NCBI RefSeq assembly: GCF_008370685.1 | Contig: NZ_VTZU01000047.1 | Coordinates: 1-52,398 of the forward strand | Length of the DNA: 52,398 nucleotides | Origin: Aquimarina sp. RZ0 | GTDB lineage: Bacteria; Bacteroidota; Bacteroidia; Flavobacteriales; Flavobacteriaceae | Direction: 5' to 3' | In this document: piece after piece, positions 19,619 to 27,532 of the stretch | Layout of the letters: every line of letters begins with the position of its first letter | Position numbering within the stretch: the stretch's first letter is position 1 | Notes under the pieces: generated by a model | The model's input: only the letters and a program-made list of their open reading frames with translations | The model's database searches: none | What the model was told of the DNA's origin: nothing | Made by a program: the position numbers and the translations under genes

Positions 19619-20536
19619 ATGAACATCCTTTTTATCAGTAGTGGAAACACAAAAAGCGGGATCTCTCCCATTGTTTTCAATCAAGGTAATTCTTTGATGG
19701 AGATGGGGCATCACGTCTCATTTTTTACCATAAAAGAAAAAGGACTAAAAGGCTATGTAAAATATATATTTATACTTCGAAAATTTCTTAAAAACCACTC
19801 ATATGAGATTATTCACGCCCATTATTCTCTAAGTGCTATTGTTGCCGGACTTGCTGGAGGAAAACCTATAGTAGTTTCGCTAATGGGTAGTGATATAAAA
19901 GCTTCTCCATTATTAAAATACCTAATCAAAATCTGTAAATTATTCTTTTGGAAAAGGATAATCGTAAAGTCCTCAGATATGAGAATTTCTTGCGGAATAG
20001 AATCTGCAGCTGTAATCCCAAATGGAGTTGATTTCTCTAAATTCAAACAATTTTCTAAAAAAGAAAGTCTGGAAATTACCCATTGGAACCCGAACAAAAA
20101 GCATATCCTTTTTGCCGCAAACCCCAAAAGAAAAGAAAAAAATTTCCCTTTGGCAAAAAGCGCTTTTCAGGAATTGAATGCTGAGAACACAGAGCTTCAT
20201 ACACTCGTTGATATACCAAATCATAAAATGCCTGCATATTTTAATGCCGCAGATGTGATTATTCTTACCAGCCTTTGGGAAGGTTCTCCCAATGTAATAA
20301 AAGAAGCATTGGCATGTAACTGTAAAATTGTAGCAGTCAATGTTGGAGATATCAAAGAAATTATCGGAAACGCATCTGGGTGTTTTATAACTGGATTTAA
20401 TAAAACCGAAATAGCAGACTGTATAAAAAAAGCTTTAGCCTATACAGAAAAACCTGATGGAAGAACGCATATATCTCATTTAAGTTCTGATGTCATTGCC
20501 AAAAAAATAACCAACTTATATAAAGAAGTTCTATGA
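19619..20536 (+). CDS. Glycosyltransferase family 4
   Basis: This 305-residue GT-B protein starts MNILFISSGNTKSGISP. Further motifs are HAHYSLSAIVAGL, a VIPNGVDFSKF linker and the EGSPNVIKE retaining signature (Glu221/Glu229). It is shorter than the usual 360-400 residues, mostly in the N-terminal domain. It should add a second sugar to the repeat unit. Its stop overlaps the following start in an ATGA, so the two are translationally coupled. Confidence 0.86.
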   Translation: MNILFISSGNTKSGISPIVFNQGNSLMEMGHHVSFFTIKEKGLKGYVKYIFILRKFLKNHSYEIIHAHYSLSAIVAGLAGGKPIVVSLMGSDIKASPLLKYLIKICKLFFWKRIIVKSSDMRISCGIESAAVIPNGVDFSKFKQFSKKESLEITHWNPNKKHILFAANPKRKEKNFPLAKSAFQELNAENTELHTLVDIPNHKMPAYFNAADVIILTSLWEGSPNVIKEALACNCKIVAVNVGDIKEIIGNASGCFITGFNKTEIADCIKKALAYTEKPDGRTHISHLSSDVIAKKITNLYKEVL

Positions 20537-21540
20537 TGACAAATACTATAATCTCACATAACAGTATTAGTACAATAAGTACAGAACAACTAGACGCACT
20601 TTTGGAAAATGATTCTGGTAATTTTTTTCAGACAAAAGAAGCTCTTCATTTTTTTAGAACTATTGGTTTAGAAACCTTTACCTACGCCGTAGAGAATAAT
20701 AAAAAAATAACAGCAATTGTATCCGGAATTATACAAAAAGAAAAAGGAATTAAATCCTCATTTACAAGCAGGGCAATAATTTATGGGGGATTTATTCTAT
20801 CTGCAGACATCGAAAAAGAACACCTCACAGAACTCTTTAAGATTGTTATCAAAAATCTTAAAAACAAAGTAATATATATAGAGATACGCAATTTTAATGA
20901 TTACAGTAATTATAAAGAAATATTAGACCCGATGGGTTTTGAATATCATCCACATTTAAATTTTCATTTGGAGTGTGATACCGAAGAAAAAGCAAGAAAA
21001 AGAGTAAGTAGCAGCAAGCTTAGACAAATAAAAAAGAGCTTAAAAGAAGGGGCAGAAGTACGTGAAGCAAAAACAGAATCAGAGATTGAAGCTTATTATG
21101 AGATTCTGAGTGATTTATATAAAACAAAGGTAAAAACACCAATACCGGATGTATATTTTTTTACAACACTATGGAGCCAGGGAATCGCTAAGTTTTTCCT
21201 CGTTTTTTATAAAGACAAGGTCATTGGAGGAATTGTGTGTCCAATTTTTAAGAACAAGGTTATCTATGAATGGTACGTATGTGGGCAAGACAGGATGTAT
21301 AAAAATATATATCCAAGTATTCTGGCTACCTGGTCTGCTATCACATATGCGTGCAAAAATAATATCCCAAGATTTGATTTTATGGGAGCAGGAAGACCTG
21401 ATGAAGACTATGGTGTTAGAGAATTTAAGTCAAAATTTGGGGGTACACTGGTAGAACACGGGCGGTTTATTTATATCATAAACCCATTACTATACAGTAT
21501 AGGTCGCAGTGCTGTAAAAGCTTTAAAAAAATGGCATTAA
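20533..21540 (+). CDS. FemAB/GNAT-like (BioF2-type) transferase
   Basis: The 335-residue product has two tandem GNAT-like folds and the family hallmark GVREFKSKFGG near residues 297-307, preceded by RFDFMGAGRPDED. FemAB relatives transfer aminoacyl groups from aminoacyl-tRNA to amines on lipid-linked precursors; polysaccharide-locus homologues are annotated as GNAT or peptidoglycan-bridge-like proteins. Here it may decorate the glycan with an amino acid or acyl group. It sits downstream of the Asn-synthase-like and ATP-grasp pair, the third enzyme in the operon with amide-forming potential. Confidence 0.72.
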   Translation: MMTNTIISHNSISTISTEQLDALLENDSGNFFQTKEALHFFRTIGLETFTYAVENNKKITAIVSGIIQKEKGIKSSFTSRAIIYGGFILSADIEKEHLTELFKIVIKNLKNKVIYIEIRNFNDYSNYKEILDPMGFEYHPHLNFHLECDTEEKARKRVSSSKLRQIKKSLKEGAEVREAKTESEIEAYYEILSDLYKTKVKTPIPDVYFFTTLWSQGIAKFFLVFYKDKVIGGIVCPIFKNKVIYEWYVCGQDRMYKNIYPSILATWSAITYACKNNIPRFDFMGAGRPDEDYGVREFKSKFGGTLVEHGRFIYIINPLLYSIGRSAVKALKKWH

Positions 21541-21565
21541 AGAGTACTCATAAAACACAAACTCT

Positions 21566-22633
21566 ATGAAAGTTCTCATTGATATAGGACACCCCGGTCA
21601 TGTGCATTTATTCAGAAACTTTGCATATCAAATGCAAGAAAAAGGACATCAATTTCTATTTACATGTAGAGAAAAAGAATTTGAAATCGAACTCTTAAAA
21701 GCTGCTCAATTACCTTATGTCTCTTTTGGGAAAAAATATAATAGCACACTGGGAAAAATAATAGGTCTCCTCAAGTTTGATTTTCTGGAACTCAAACAAG
21801 GGCTTTTGTTTAAACCTGATGTTTTTATGAGTCACGGATCTCCGTATGCCGCGCATGCGGCTGCTCTATTAGGCAAACCACATATTTCTCTCGAAGATTC
21901 AGGAAATTGGGAGCAAATGAAACTATATCTTCCCTTTACCTCTTGCGTTCTTACTCCGGATGTTCTATTCGAAGATTTAGGAAAAAAACAAATTAAATAT
22001 CAATCGTATCATGAATTAGCATATTTACACCCTAATTATTTTTCTCCAAAAGGAAATTATACGTCTATACTTAATCTGGCTGAAGATCAGAAATATGTGA
22101 TCGTTCGTTTTGTTTCCTGGAATGCATCTCATGATAAAGGTCAAACAGGTTTCTCAGAACAAGAAAAGGCTAAAATTATAGACTATCTGTCAGCTCATTA
22201 TAAAATATTCATCACTTCTGAAGGGTATCTGCCAGAAAAATATCAGCCATATAAAATAAAAATAGCACCCGAAGATATTCATGAAGTACTGGCTGGTGCA
22301 GAACTTTTTATTGGAGAAGGTGCAACTATGGCTGCAGAATCCGGAGTATTAGGAACCCCCTCGATATATGTCAATTCTATAAGAAGAGCATATAATGAAG
22401 ACCAGGAGAAATATGGATTAGTTTTTAATTTCCAGAATGAAAAGGGTGTGCTGGAAAAAATAAAGGAGATCCAGAAAATCCAGGATCTCAAAAATACTTT
22501 TGCCAAAAGACGCTTGACGATGTTAAAAGATAAAATAGACATCACGGCCTTTATGGTCTGGTTTGTTGAAAACTATCCGGAAAGTAAAAAATTAATAACC
22601 AATAATCCCAAAATACAATACGAATATAAATGA
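21566..22633 (+). CDS. DUF354 family protein (GT-B-like)
   Basis: The 355-residue product opens MKVLIDIGHPGHVHLFRNF, the DUF354 signature. The C-terminal half has GAELFIGEGATMAAESGVLGTPSIYVNS, which looks like the UDP-binding region of MurG/epimerase-type GT-B enzymes. The family recurs in bacterial and archaeal surface-polysaccharide loci, but the reaction is not established to my knowledge. Its stop overlaps the next start by 4 bases. Confidence 0.8.
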   Translation: MKVLIDIGHPGHVHLFRNFAYQMQEKGHQFLFTCREKEFEIELLKAAQLPYVSFGKKYNSTLGKIIGLLKFDFLELKQGLLFKPDVFMSHGSPYAAHAAALLGKPHISLEDSGNWEQMKLYLPFTSCVLTPDVLFEDLGKKQIKYQSYHELAYLHPNYFSPKGNYTSILNLAEDQKYVIVRFVSWNASHDKGQTGFSEQEKAKIIDYLSAHYKIFITSEGYLPEKYQPYKIKIAPEDIHEVLAGAELFIGEGATMAAESGVLGTPSIYVNSIRRAYNEDQEKYGLVFNFQNEKGVLEKIKEIQKIQDLKNTFAKRRLTMLKDKIDITAFMVWFVENYPESKKLITNNPKIQYEYK

Positions 22634-23394
22634 TTGATTTTACAGTACAGAAATATCGAGAATTATTGTCATCTCTGGTTAAAGGGAACTATACATTCCA
22701 AACTTTTGAAGAGTTTATAACAAAACCTAACCGCAAAAGTGTTATTCTGAGACATGATGTAGATCTACTGCCAAGTAATTCTCTGGTTTTTGCCAGAATT
22801 CAGGCAGCAAAAGGAATCAAAGGAACGTATTACTTTAGAGCAGTTCCTGAAAGCTGGGATGAAACTGTCATAAAAAAAATTGCAACACTCGGTCATGAAA
22901 TCGGATATCATTATGAGTGCCTGACCACTACACAAGGCGACTTGGTTTCTGGTATTAATGATTTCTCAAAGAATCTATCTGCATTGAGGCAGCTTGCACC
23001 AGTATCTACCATCTGCATGCACGGCTCACCCTTGTCCAGATATGATTCAAAAGATTTATGGAAGACCTATAATTATCAGGATTACGAAATTTTAGCAGAG
23101 CCTTATTTTGATATTAATTATAATCAGGTGTATTATCTAACGGATACTGGTAGAAAATGGGATGGACAAAAAACAAGTGTTAGAGATAGAGTCGATACAC
23201 ATTTTACAAGAACATATCATCATACATCAGAAATTATACGCTCTCTCAATGCCAATGCTTTTCCTGATCAGGTGATGTTTACTTTTCATCCCCAAAGATG
23301 GAATGATAATATGATGAAATGGAGTAAAGAATTAGTGATGCAAAATGTGAAAAATATAGTAAAAAAACACTTTTATGTTAATCGGTACTTATGA
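22630..23394 (+). CDS. NodB-like polysaccharide deacetylase
   Basis: The 254-residue product has the metal-binding HDVD motif at 42-45 (VILRHDVDLLP), a second motif GHEIGYHYE near 88-96, and a late HP segment FTFHPQRW. CE4/NodB-fold enzymes remove N-acetyl groups from sugars using Asp and two His for a divalent metal. No signal peptide is present, so it would act in the cytoplasm, perhaps on lipid-linked intermediates to free an amine for later acylation. It overlaps both neighbours by 4 bases. Confidence 0.8.
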   Translation: MIDFTVQKYRELLSSLVKGNYTFQTFEEFITKPNRKSVILRHDVDLLPSNSLVFARIQAAKGIKGTYYFRAVPESWDETVIKKIATLGHEIGYHYECLTTTQGDLVSGINDFSKNLSALRQLAPVSTICMHGSPLSRYDSKDLWKTYNYQDYEILAEPYFDINYNQVYYLTDTGRKWDGQKTSVRDRVDTHFTRTYHHTSEIIRSLNANAFPDQVMFTFHPQRWNDNMMKWSKELVMQNVKNIVKKHFYVNRYL

Positions 23395-24827
23395 TTTTTA
23401 ATTCCCTGGATTTCGCAATTTTTCTACCAATAGTATTTGTACTATACTGGTTTGTTTTTAGAAATAATTTAAAAGTACAGAATCTTCTTATTGTAATTGC
23501 CAGTTACGTATTTTACGGTTGGTGGGACTGGCGTTTTTTATCTTTAATCTTATTCAGCAGTATGGTAGATTTTTGCGTGGGATTAGCATTGAATCAGTCT
23601 CAACATACTGGGAAACGGAAAGCCTTACTATGGGTAAGTATTATCGTCAACCTTGGATTCCTGGGCTTTTTTAAATATTATAATTTCTTTCTTGATAATT
23701 TTATAAGTGCTTTTACTTTTTTTGGAGCAGAAATAACCAGTAATTCATTACACATAATACTTCCTGTTGGTATTAGTTTTTATACATTTCAGACATTGAG
23801 TTACACGATAGATGTATATCACAATAAACTGAAACCAACCCGGGATTTTGTCATTTTCTCTGCATTTGTAGCTTTCTTCCCTCAGTTGGTTGCAGGCCCT
23901 ATAGAAAGAGCCACTAGTTTATTGCCTCAATTTTACAAGAAAAGAGAATTTCACTATAATCTGGCAGTAGATGGTCTGCGTCAGATTTTATGGGGATTAT
24001 TTAAAAAAGTAGTCATTGCAGATACTTGTGCTGGATATGCCAATACCATATTCAATAGTTCGGCTATGTTTTCTGGTAGTACTCTGGTCATCGGAGCTGT
24101 TTTTTTTGCGTTTCAGATTTATGGAGATTTTTCCGGATATTCTGATATTGCTATTGGAACCTCTCGGTTGTTTGGTTTTCATCTTAATCGCAATTTTGCC
24201 TTCCCATATTTCTCCAGAGATATTGCAGAATTCTGGAGAAGATGGCATATTTCTTTATCTACCTGGTTTAGAGATTATTTATATATCCCATTAGGAGGTA
24301 GTAGAGGTGGTACTTGGATGAAAATCAGAAATACATTCATCATCTTTATCGTGAGTGGCTTTTGGCACGGAGCGAACTGGACATTCATTGTTTGGGGAGC
24401 ATTAAATGCATTCTATTTTCTCCCCCTACTATTATCAGGCAATAATCGCACTCACATGCAAATAGTTGCCCACAACAACTTCTTACCATCTATAAAAGAA
24501 ACCACGAGCATATTCATCACTTTTGGGTTAACAGTACTTGCCTGGATTTTTTTTAGAGCAGAAAATATAACTCATGCGATTGATATCCTGACAGCAATCT
24601 TTTCTTCTTCATTCTTTACATATCCTGAGATATTACCAAAAAAAATAATCCTGCTTATCCTAATATTTGTAAGTATAGAATGGCTGGGGCGCAAAAGTGA
24701 GTTTGCCCTACAGCATATCAATTATCAATTCCCAACGATCCCGAGGTGGGTCAGCTATCTGTGGTTGATTGGTATGATATTATATTTTTCCGGGAAACCG
24801 CAACAGTTCATCTATTTCCAGTTTTGA
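23391..24827 (+). CDS. MBOAT-family O-acyltransferase (AlgI/DltB-like)
   Basis: This 478-residue polytopic membrane protein has AlgI/PatA-group signatures: FFPQLVAGPIERA, FSGYSDIAIGTSRLFGF, WRRWHISLSTWFRDYLYIPLGG and the catalytic His326 in SGFWHGANW. The family moves acyl (usually acetyl) groups across the inner membrane for polysaccharide O-acylation. The next gene encodes a membrane-anchored SGNH-like protein, the expected periplasmic partner. Confidence 0.93.
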   Translation: MIFNSLDFAIFLPIVFVLYWFVFRNNLKVQNLLIVIASYVFYGWWDWRFLSLILFSSMVDFCVGLALNQSQHTGKRKALLWVSIIVNLGFLGFFKYYNFFLDNFISAFTFFGAEITSNSLHIILPVGISFYTFQTLSYTIDVYHNKLKPTRDFVIFSAFVAFFPQLVAGPIERATSLLPQFYKKREFHYNLAVDGLRQILWGLFKKVVIADTCAGYANTIFNSSAMFSGSTLVIGAVFFAFQIYGDFSGYSDIAIGTSRLFGFHLNRNFAFPYFSRDIAEFWRRWHISLSTWFRDYLYIPLGGSRGGTWMKIRNTFIIFIVSGFWHGANWTFIVWGALNAFYFLPLLLSGNNRTHMQIVAHNNFLPSIKETTSIFITFGLTVLAWIFFRAENITHAIDILTAIFSSSFFTYPEILPKKIILLILIFVSIEWLGRKSEFALQHINYQFPTIPRWVSYLWLIGMILYFSGKPQQFIYFQF

Positions 24828-24828
24828 T

Positions 24829-25770
24829 ATGAAAAAATTTATCAGTAGGTCTTTTTTATTATTTGGGATCATCATTATACTAACCAAATCATTATTTCTT
24901 TTTGCAGATAACAGAAAGGAATCTAATGAGTATATGGCTGCTCTTACGGATAAGCATGACAGGATCAAGGCGATTAGTGGTAGAAAAATGATCCTTGCCG
25001 GAGGCTCTAATTTGGTATTTGGAATCGATAGCCAAAAATTAGAAAAAGAATTTAATACACCTGTGGTTAATTTAGGGCTACATGCCAAATTAGGGTTACG
25101 GTTTATCATAAATGAATTAAAAGATATAGCGAGGCAAGGTGATATTATCATATTATCTATAGAACACGATATGACTCTTATGGGAAATTTAGAACTACAA
25201 AAAATGACTTCCTTTTACAACCCATTTGCTGCTAAATATTATAAGGAATCTAATGACACTTGGATAGGTCAATTTATGAACATTATAGACAACTCGCACC
25301 TGATGTTCAAAAAAACAATTTCTAATGTAATTGATAACCTAAAAAATGATCCGGTATACACTAGAAAAGGGTTAAATATGTATGGTGATGGGGTGTATCA
25401 CCTCGATTTACCTTCTTCTTCGGTTTTGGGGAGTAAATCTGTACTCAAAGATACCAGAGATGCAAAGCTCAAACTATTAAACGATTTTTATGATTTTACG
25501 AAATCAAATGAAATAACGGTATTATTCACTTATGGTGCCTATGAAATCTCGGAATACAAAAAAAATAAGGTTGCTCTGGAAAAAGTACATCAAAAAATGA
25601 AACAAAATCTAAAAATTGAAATGATTACAGGTCTTCAGGATTTTGTATACCCCACCTCCTATTTTTATGATAGTGTATATCATTTGAACAAAAAAGGAAG
25701 AACTATTCACACTAAAAATATGATCAAAAAAATAAGCAATAGTTCAGTATCTATTATTTTGAATAAATAA
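24829..25770 (+). CDS. SGNH/DltD-AlgJ-like periplasmic partner of the MBOAT protein
   Basis: The 313-residue product has an N-terminal membrane anchor (residues 7-25) and then GGSNLVFGID with Ser60, corresponding to the GDS block of SGNH acyltransferases. Near the end is YDSVYHLNKKG, providing the Asp-x3-His pair of the catalytic triad. It begins one base after the MBOAT stop. By analogy with DltB/DltD and AlgI/AlgJ/AlgX it probably completes transfer of the acyl group to the exported glycan. It is the last gene of the operon. Confidence 0.7.
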   Translation: MKKFISRSFLLFGIIIILTKSLFLFADNRKESNEYMAALTDKHDRIKAISGRKMILAGGSNLVFGIDSQKLEKEFNTPVVNLGLHAKLGLRFIINELKDIARQGDIIILSIEHDMTLMGNLELQKMTSFYNPFAAKYYKESNDTWIGQFMNIIDNSHLMFKKTISNVIDNLKNDPVYTRKGLNMYGDGVYHLDLPSSSVLGSKSVLKDTRDAKLKLLNDFYDFTKSNEITVLFTYGAYEISEYKKNKVALEKVHQKMKQNLKIEMITGLQDFVYPTSYFYDSVYHLNKKGRTIHTKNMIKKISNSSVSIILNK

Positions 25771-26130
25771 AGAAATTTTCCCTTTTTTAATTTGAATTAA
25801 AATTCCCCTTAATTAGAACCAATTAATAGATTTTAAACTCTTTCTGATTTTCAAATTTATTCCTGTTAAAAAAATAAAAAATATTCATCAAATACAACAC
25901 TTAATCAATATTAATTATGTTTTTAGCTATATAAAATTCATATTTAACATATTTAGTAAGATATTTTAACTTAAAATAACACCTTATCTTAAAAATAATT
26001 AAAAATTCCCCTTTTACTTACTTGTAAAATGCTATAAATCATACATATAACCTATCTATTTTGTGGTTTAACCATCAGTTTAATTAATAGTAATAAACTA
26101 TCTTTAAATCAACGAATCAAAAAGGTATTT
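25771..26130. promoter_or_regulatory. AT-rich intergenic region with recurring AATTCCCCTT motifs
   Basis: No gene is visible in these 360 bases. The motif AATTAAAATTCCCCTT occurs at 25795-25810 and, with one inserted A, near 25997-26013. A weaker form GAAATTTTCCCTTT is at 25772-25785. TTTGTGGTTTAAC at 26060-26072 repeats the element found before the main operon. TATCTTTA near 26099-26106 is one base from the -7 consensus and may drive the sugar-transferase gene. Confidence 0.4.
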
Positions 26131-27387
26131 ATGTTACTAAAAAGACAAAAATTAGATACAATAAATAGTCATTTTACAAACACTAAAAAAAATAGTTTTT
26201 TTCAACCCTTTTTTGTCCAACAAATTAATCCACGTAGAATGATCAGTAAGGATATCCGTGTCAAAACCTATCCGGTTTTGAAAAAAAACACCAAAATCCT
26301 TACTGATTCTATTCAACAAAAGACAGGACAGAAAAGAAGTAAGGTTGCCATAAAAAAGATAATCACTAAAAAACTTGGAAATCAGGTATGTGATTTTATT
26401 ACTAATCACATACAAGGTTTCAAATTATTTGATGTCTTATTATCTGATACTAACAACAAAGACGATATTACATCGTCCCCTAAAAATGAGTATCAAGTCA
26501 TTGTAAATTTACATAGTGTCAATAATTACCGACGTATTAATAAATTCTTTGAAGCTGCAAATCACAAGTTGGCAGAGGGTGGTATATTCATTAATACTTT
26601 TGAGACTCATAAAAAACGAAAAGAGAGACTTTTAAAAAAATTTCTAAAACCTTTTAATTGGATATATTATTCAGGAGACTTCATATTTCACCGAGTATTC
26701 CCAAAAGTAAATTTGACTAAAAAATTATATTTTTGGATAACCCAGGGAAAAGGCAGAGTACTCACTAAAACAGAAGTTCTGGGCAGATTGTATTCCTGTG
26801 GTTTTGATCTTATCGAGGAAAGGGCAATCAATAACCGAGTATATTTTGTAGCAAAGAAAAAGACCAAACCTCAATATGATCTAAATCCTACCTATGGGCC
26901 ATTAATTAGCCTGAAACGAGTAGGGAAAAACGGGAAACCGATTCAGGTATACAAATTCCGTACGATGCATCCATATTCGGAGTATTTGCAACAATATGTT
27001 TTTGAAAAAAATAATCTGAGAAAAGGAGGGAAATTAAAAGATGATTTTAGAATTTCGAATCTTGGAAGATTGTTCAGAAAATACTGGATCGATGAATTGC
27101 CTATGCTTATGAATTTTATGAAAGGTGATCTAAAACTAGTAGGAGGTCGTCCATTGAGCAATCATTATTTCAGTTTATACACAAAAGAATTACAAGAAAA
27201 AAGAATAAAGCATAAACCTGGGCTTATCCCTCCATTCTATGCTGATATGCCTAGCACTCTGGATGAGATAATAAAATCTGAAATGAGATATCTCGAAGAA
27301 TATGAGAAAAACCCATTGGGTACTGATTTGAATTATCTATTCAGAATTTTTAAAAATATTGTACTTAGAGGAAAGAGAAGTTTTTAA
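26131..27387 (+). CDS. Bacteroidota-type sugar transferase (priming enzyme domain) with methyltransferase-like N-terminus
   Basis: In this 418-residue protein, residues about 250-418 hold the bacterial sugar transferase core: GPLISLKRVGKNGKPIQVYKFRTM, then DDFRISNLGRLFRKYWIDELPM and GDLKLVGGRPLS. These enzymes load the first sugar-1-phosphate on undecaprenyl phosphate. The usual hydrophobic re-entrant helix before the core is absent. Instead, residues about 120-245 resemble the C-terminal half of a SAM methyltransferase (VNLHSVNNYRRINKFF, KLAEGGIFINTFET). I recall this architecture from other Bacteroidota; whether it still primes synthesis is open. It is a separate unit after a 360-base gap. 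Confidence 0.78.
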   Translation: MLLKRQKLDTINSHFTNTKKNSFFQPFFVQQINPRRMISKDIRVKTYPVLKKNTKILTDSIQQKTGQKRSKVAIKKIITKKLGNQVCDFITNHIQGFKLFDVLLSDTNNKDDITSSPKNEYQVIVNLHSVNNYRRINKFFEAANHKLAEGGIFINTFETHKKRKERLLKKFLKPFNWIYYSGDFIFHRVFPKVNLTKKLYFWITQGKGRVLTKTEVLGRLYSCGFDLIEERAINNRVYFVAKKKTKPQYDLNPTYGPLISLKRVGKNGKPIQVYKFRTMHPYSEYLQQYVFEKNNLRKGGKLKDDFRISNLGRLFRKYWIDELPMLMNFMKGDLKLVGGRPLSNHYFSLYTKELQEKRIKHKPGLIPPFYADMPSTLDEIIKSEMRYLEEYEKNPLGTDLNYLFRIFKNIVLRGKRSF

Positions 27388-27421
27388 AATTTGATTGATT
27401 TGTATTACTTCGATTAGTTTA

Positions 27422-27479
27422 CCATTATCTGCAAGCATTATAAATATTGAAATTTCCCCATTATGTTCGCAGATAATGG
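27422..27479. promoter_or_regulatory. Inverted repeat upstream of the tyrosine autokinase gene
   Basis: CCATTATCTGC at 27422-27432 is a perfect 11-base inverted match to 27469-27479, with a 36-base loop containing AAATTTCCCC. It lies 54 bases before the autokinase start. It could be a terminator remnant of the preceding gene, an operator pair or a leader structure. Confidence 0.45.
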
Positions 27480-27532
27480 CTAAATTTATACAAAATCTTG
27501 ATCAATATTTTAAAAACGAAAGAATTCAGTAA

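Noticed and set aside
9710..25770. UpxY/NusG-like antiterminator control or a Wza export gene within the locus
   Set aside because: No NusG-like, UpxZ-like or SLBB/OPX lipoprotein gene could be found on either strand of the window.
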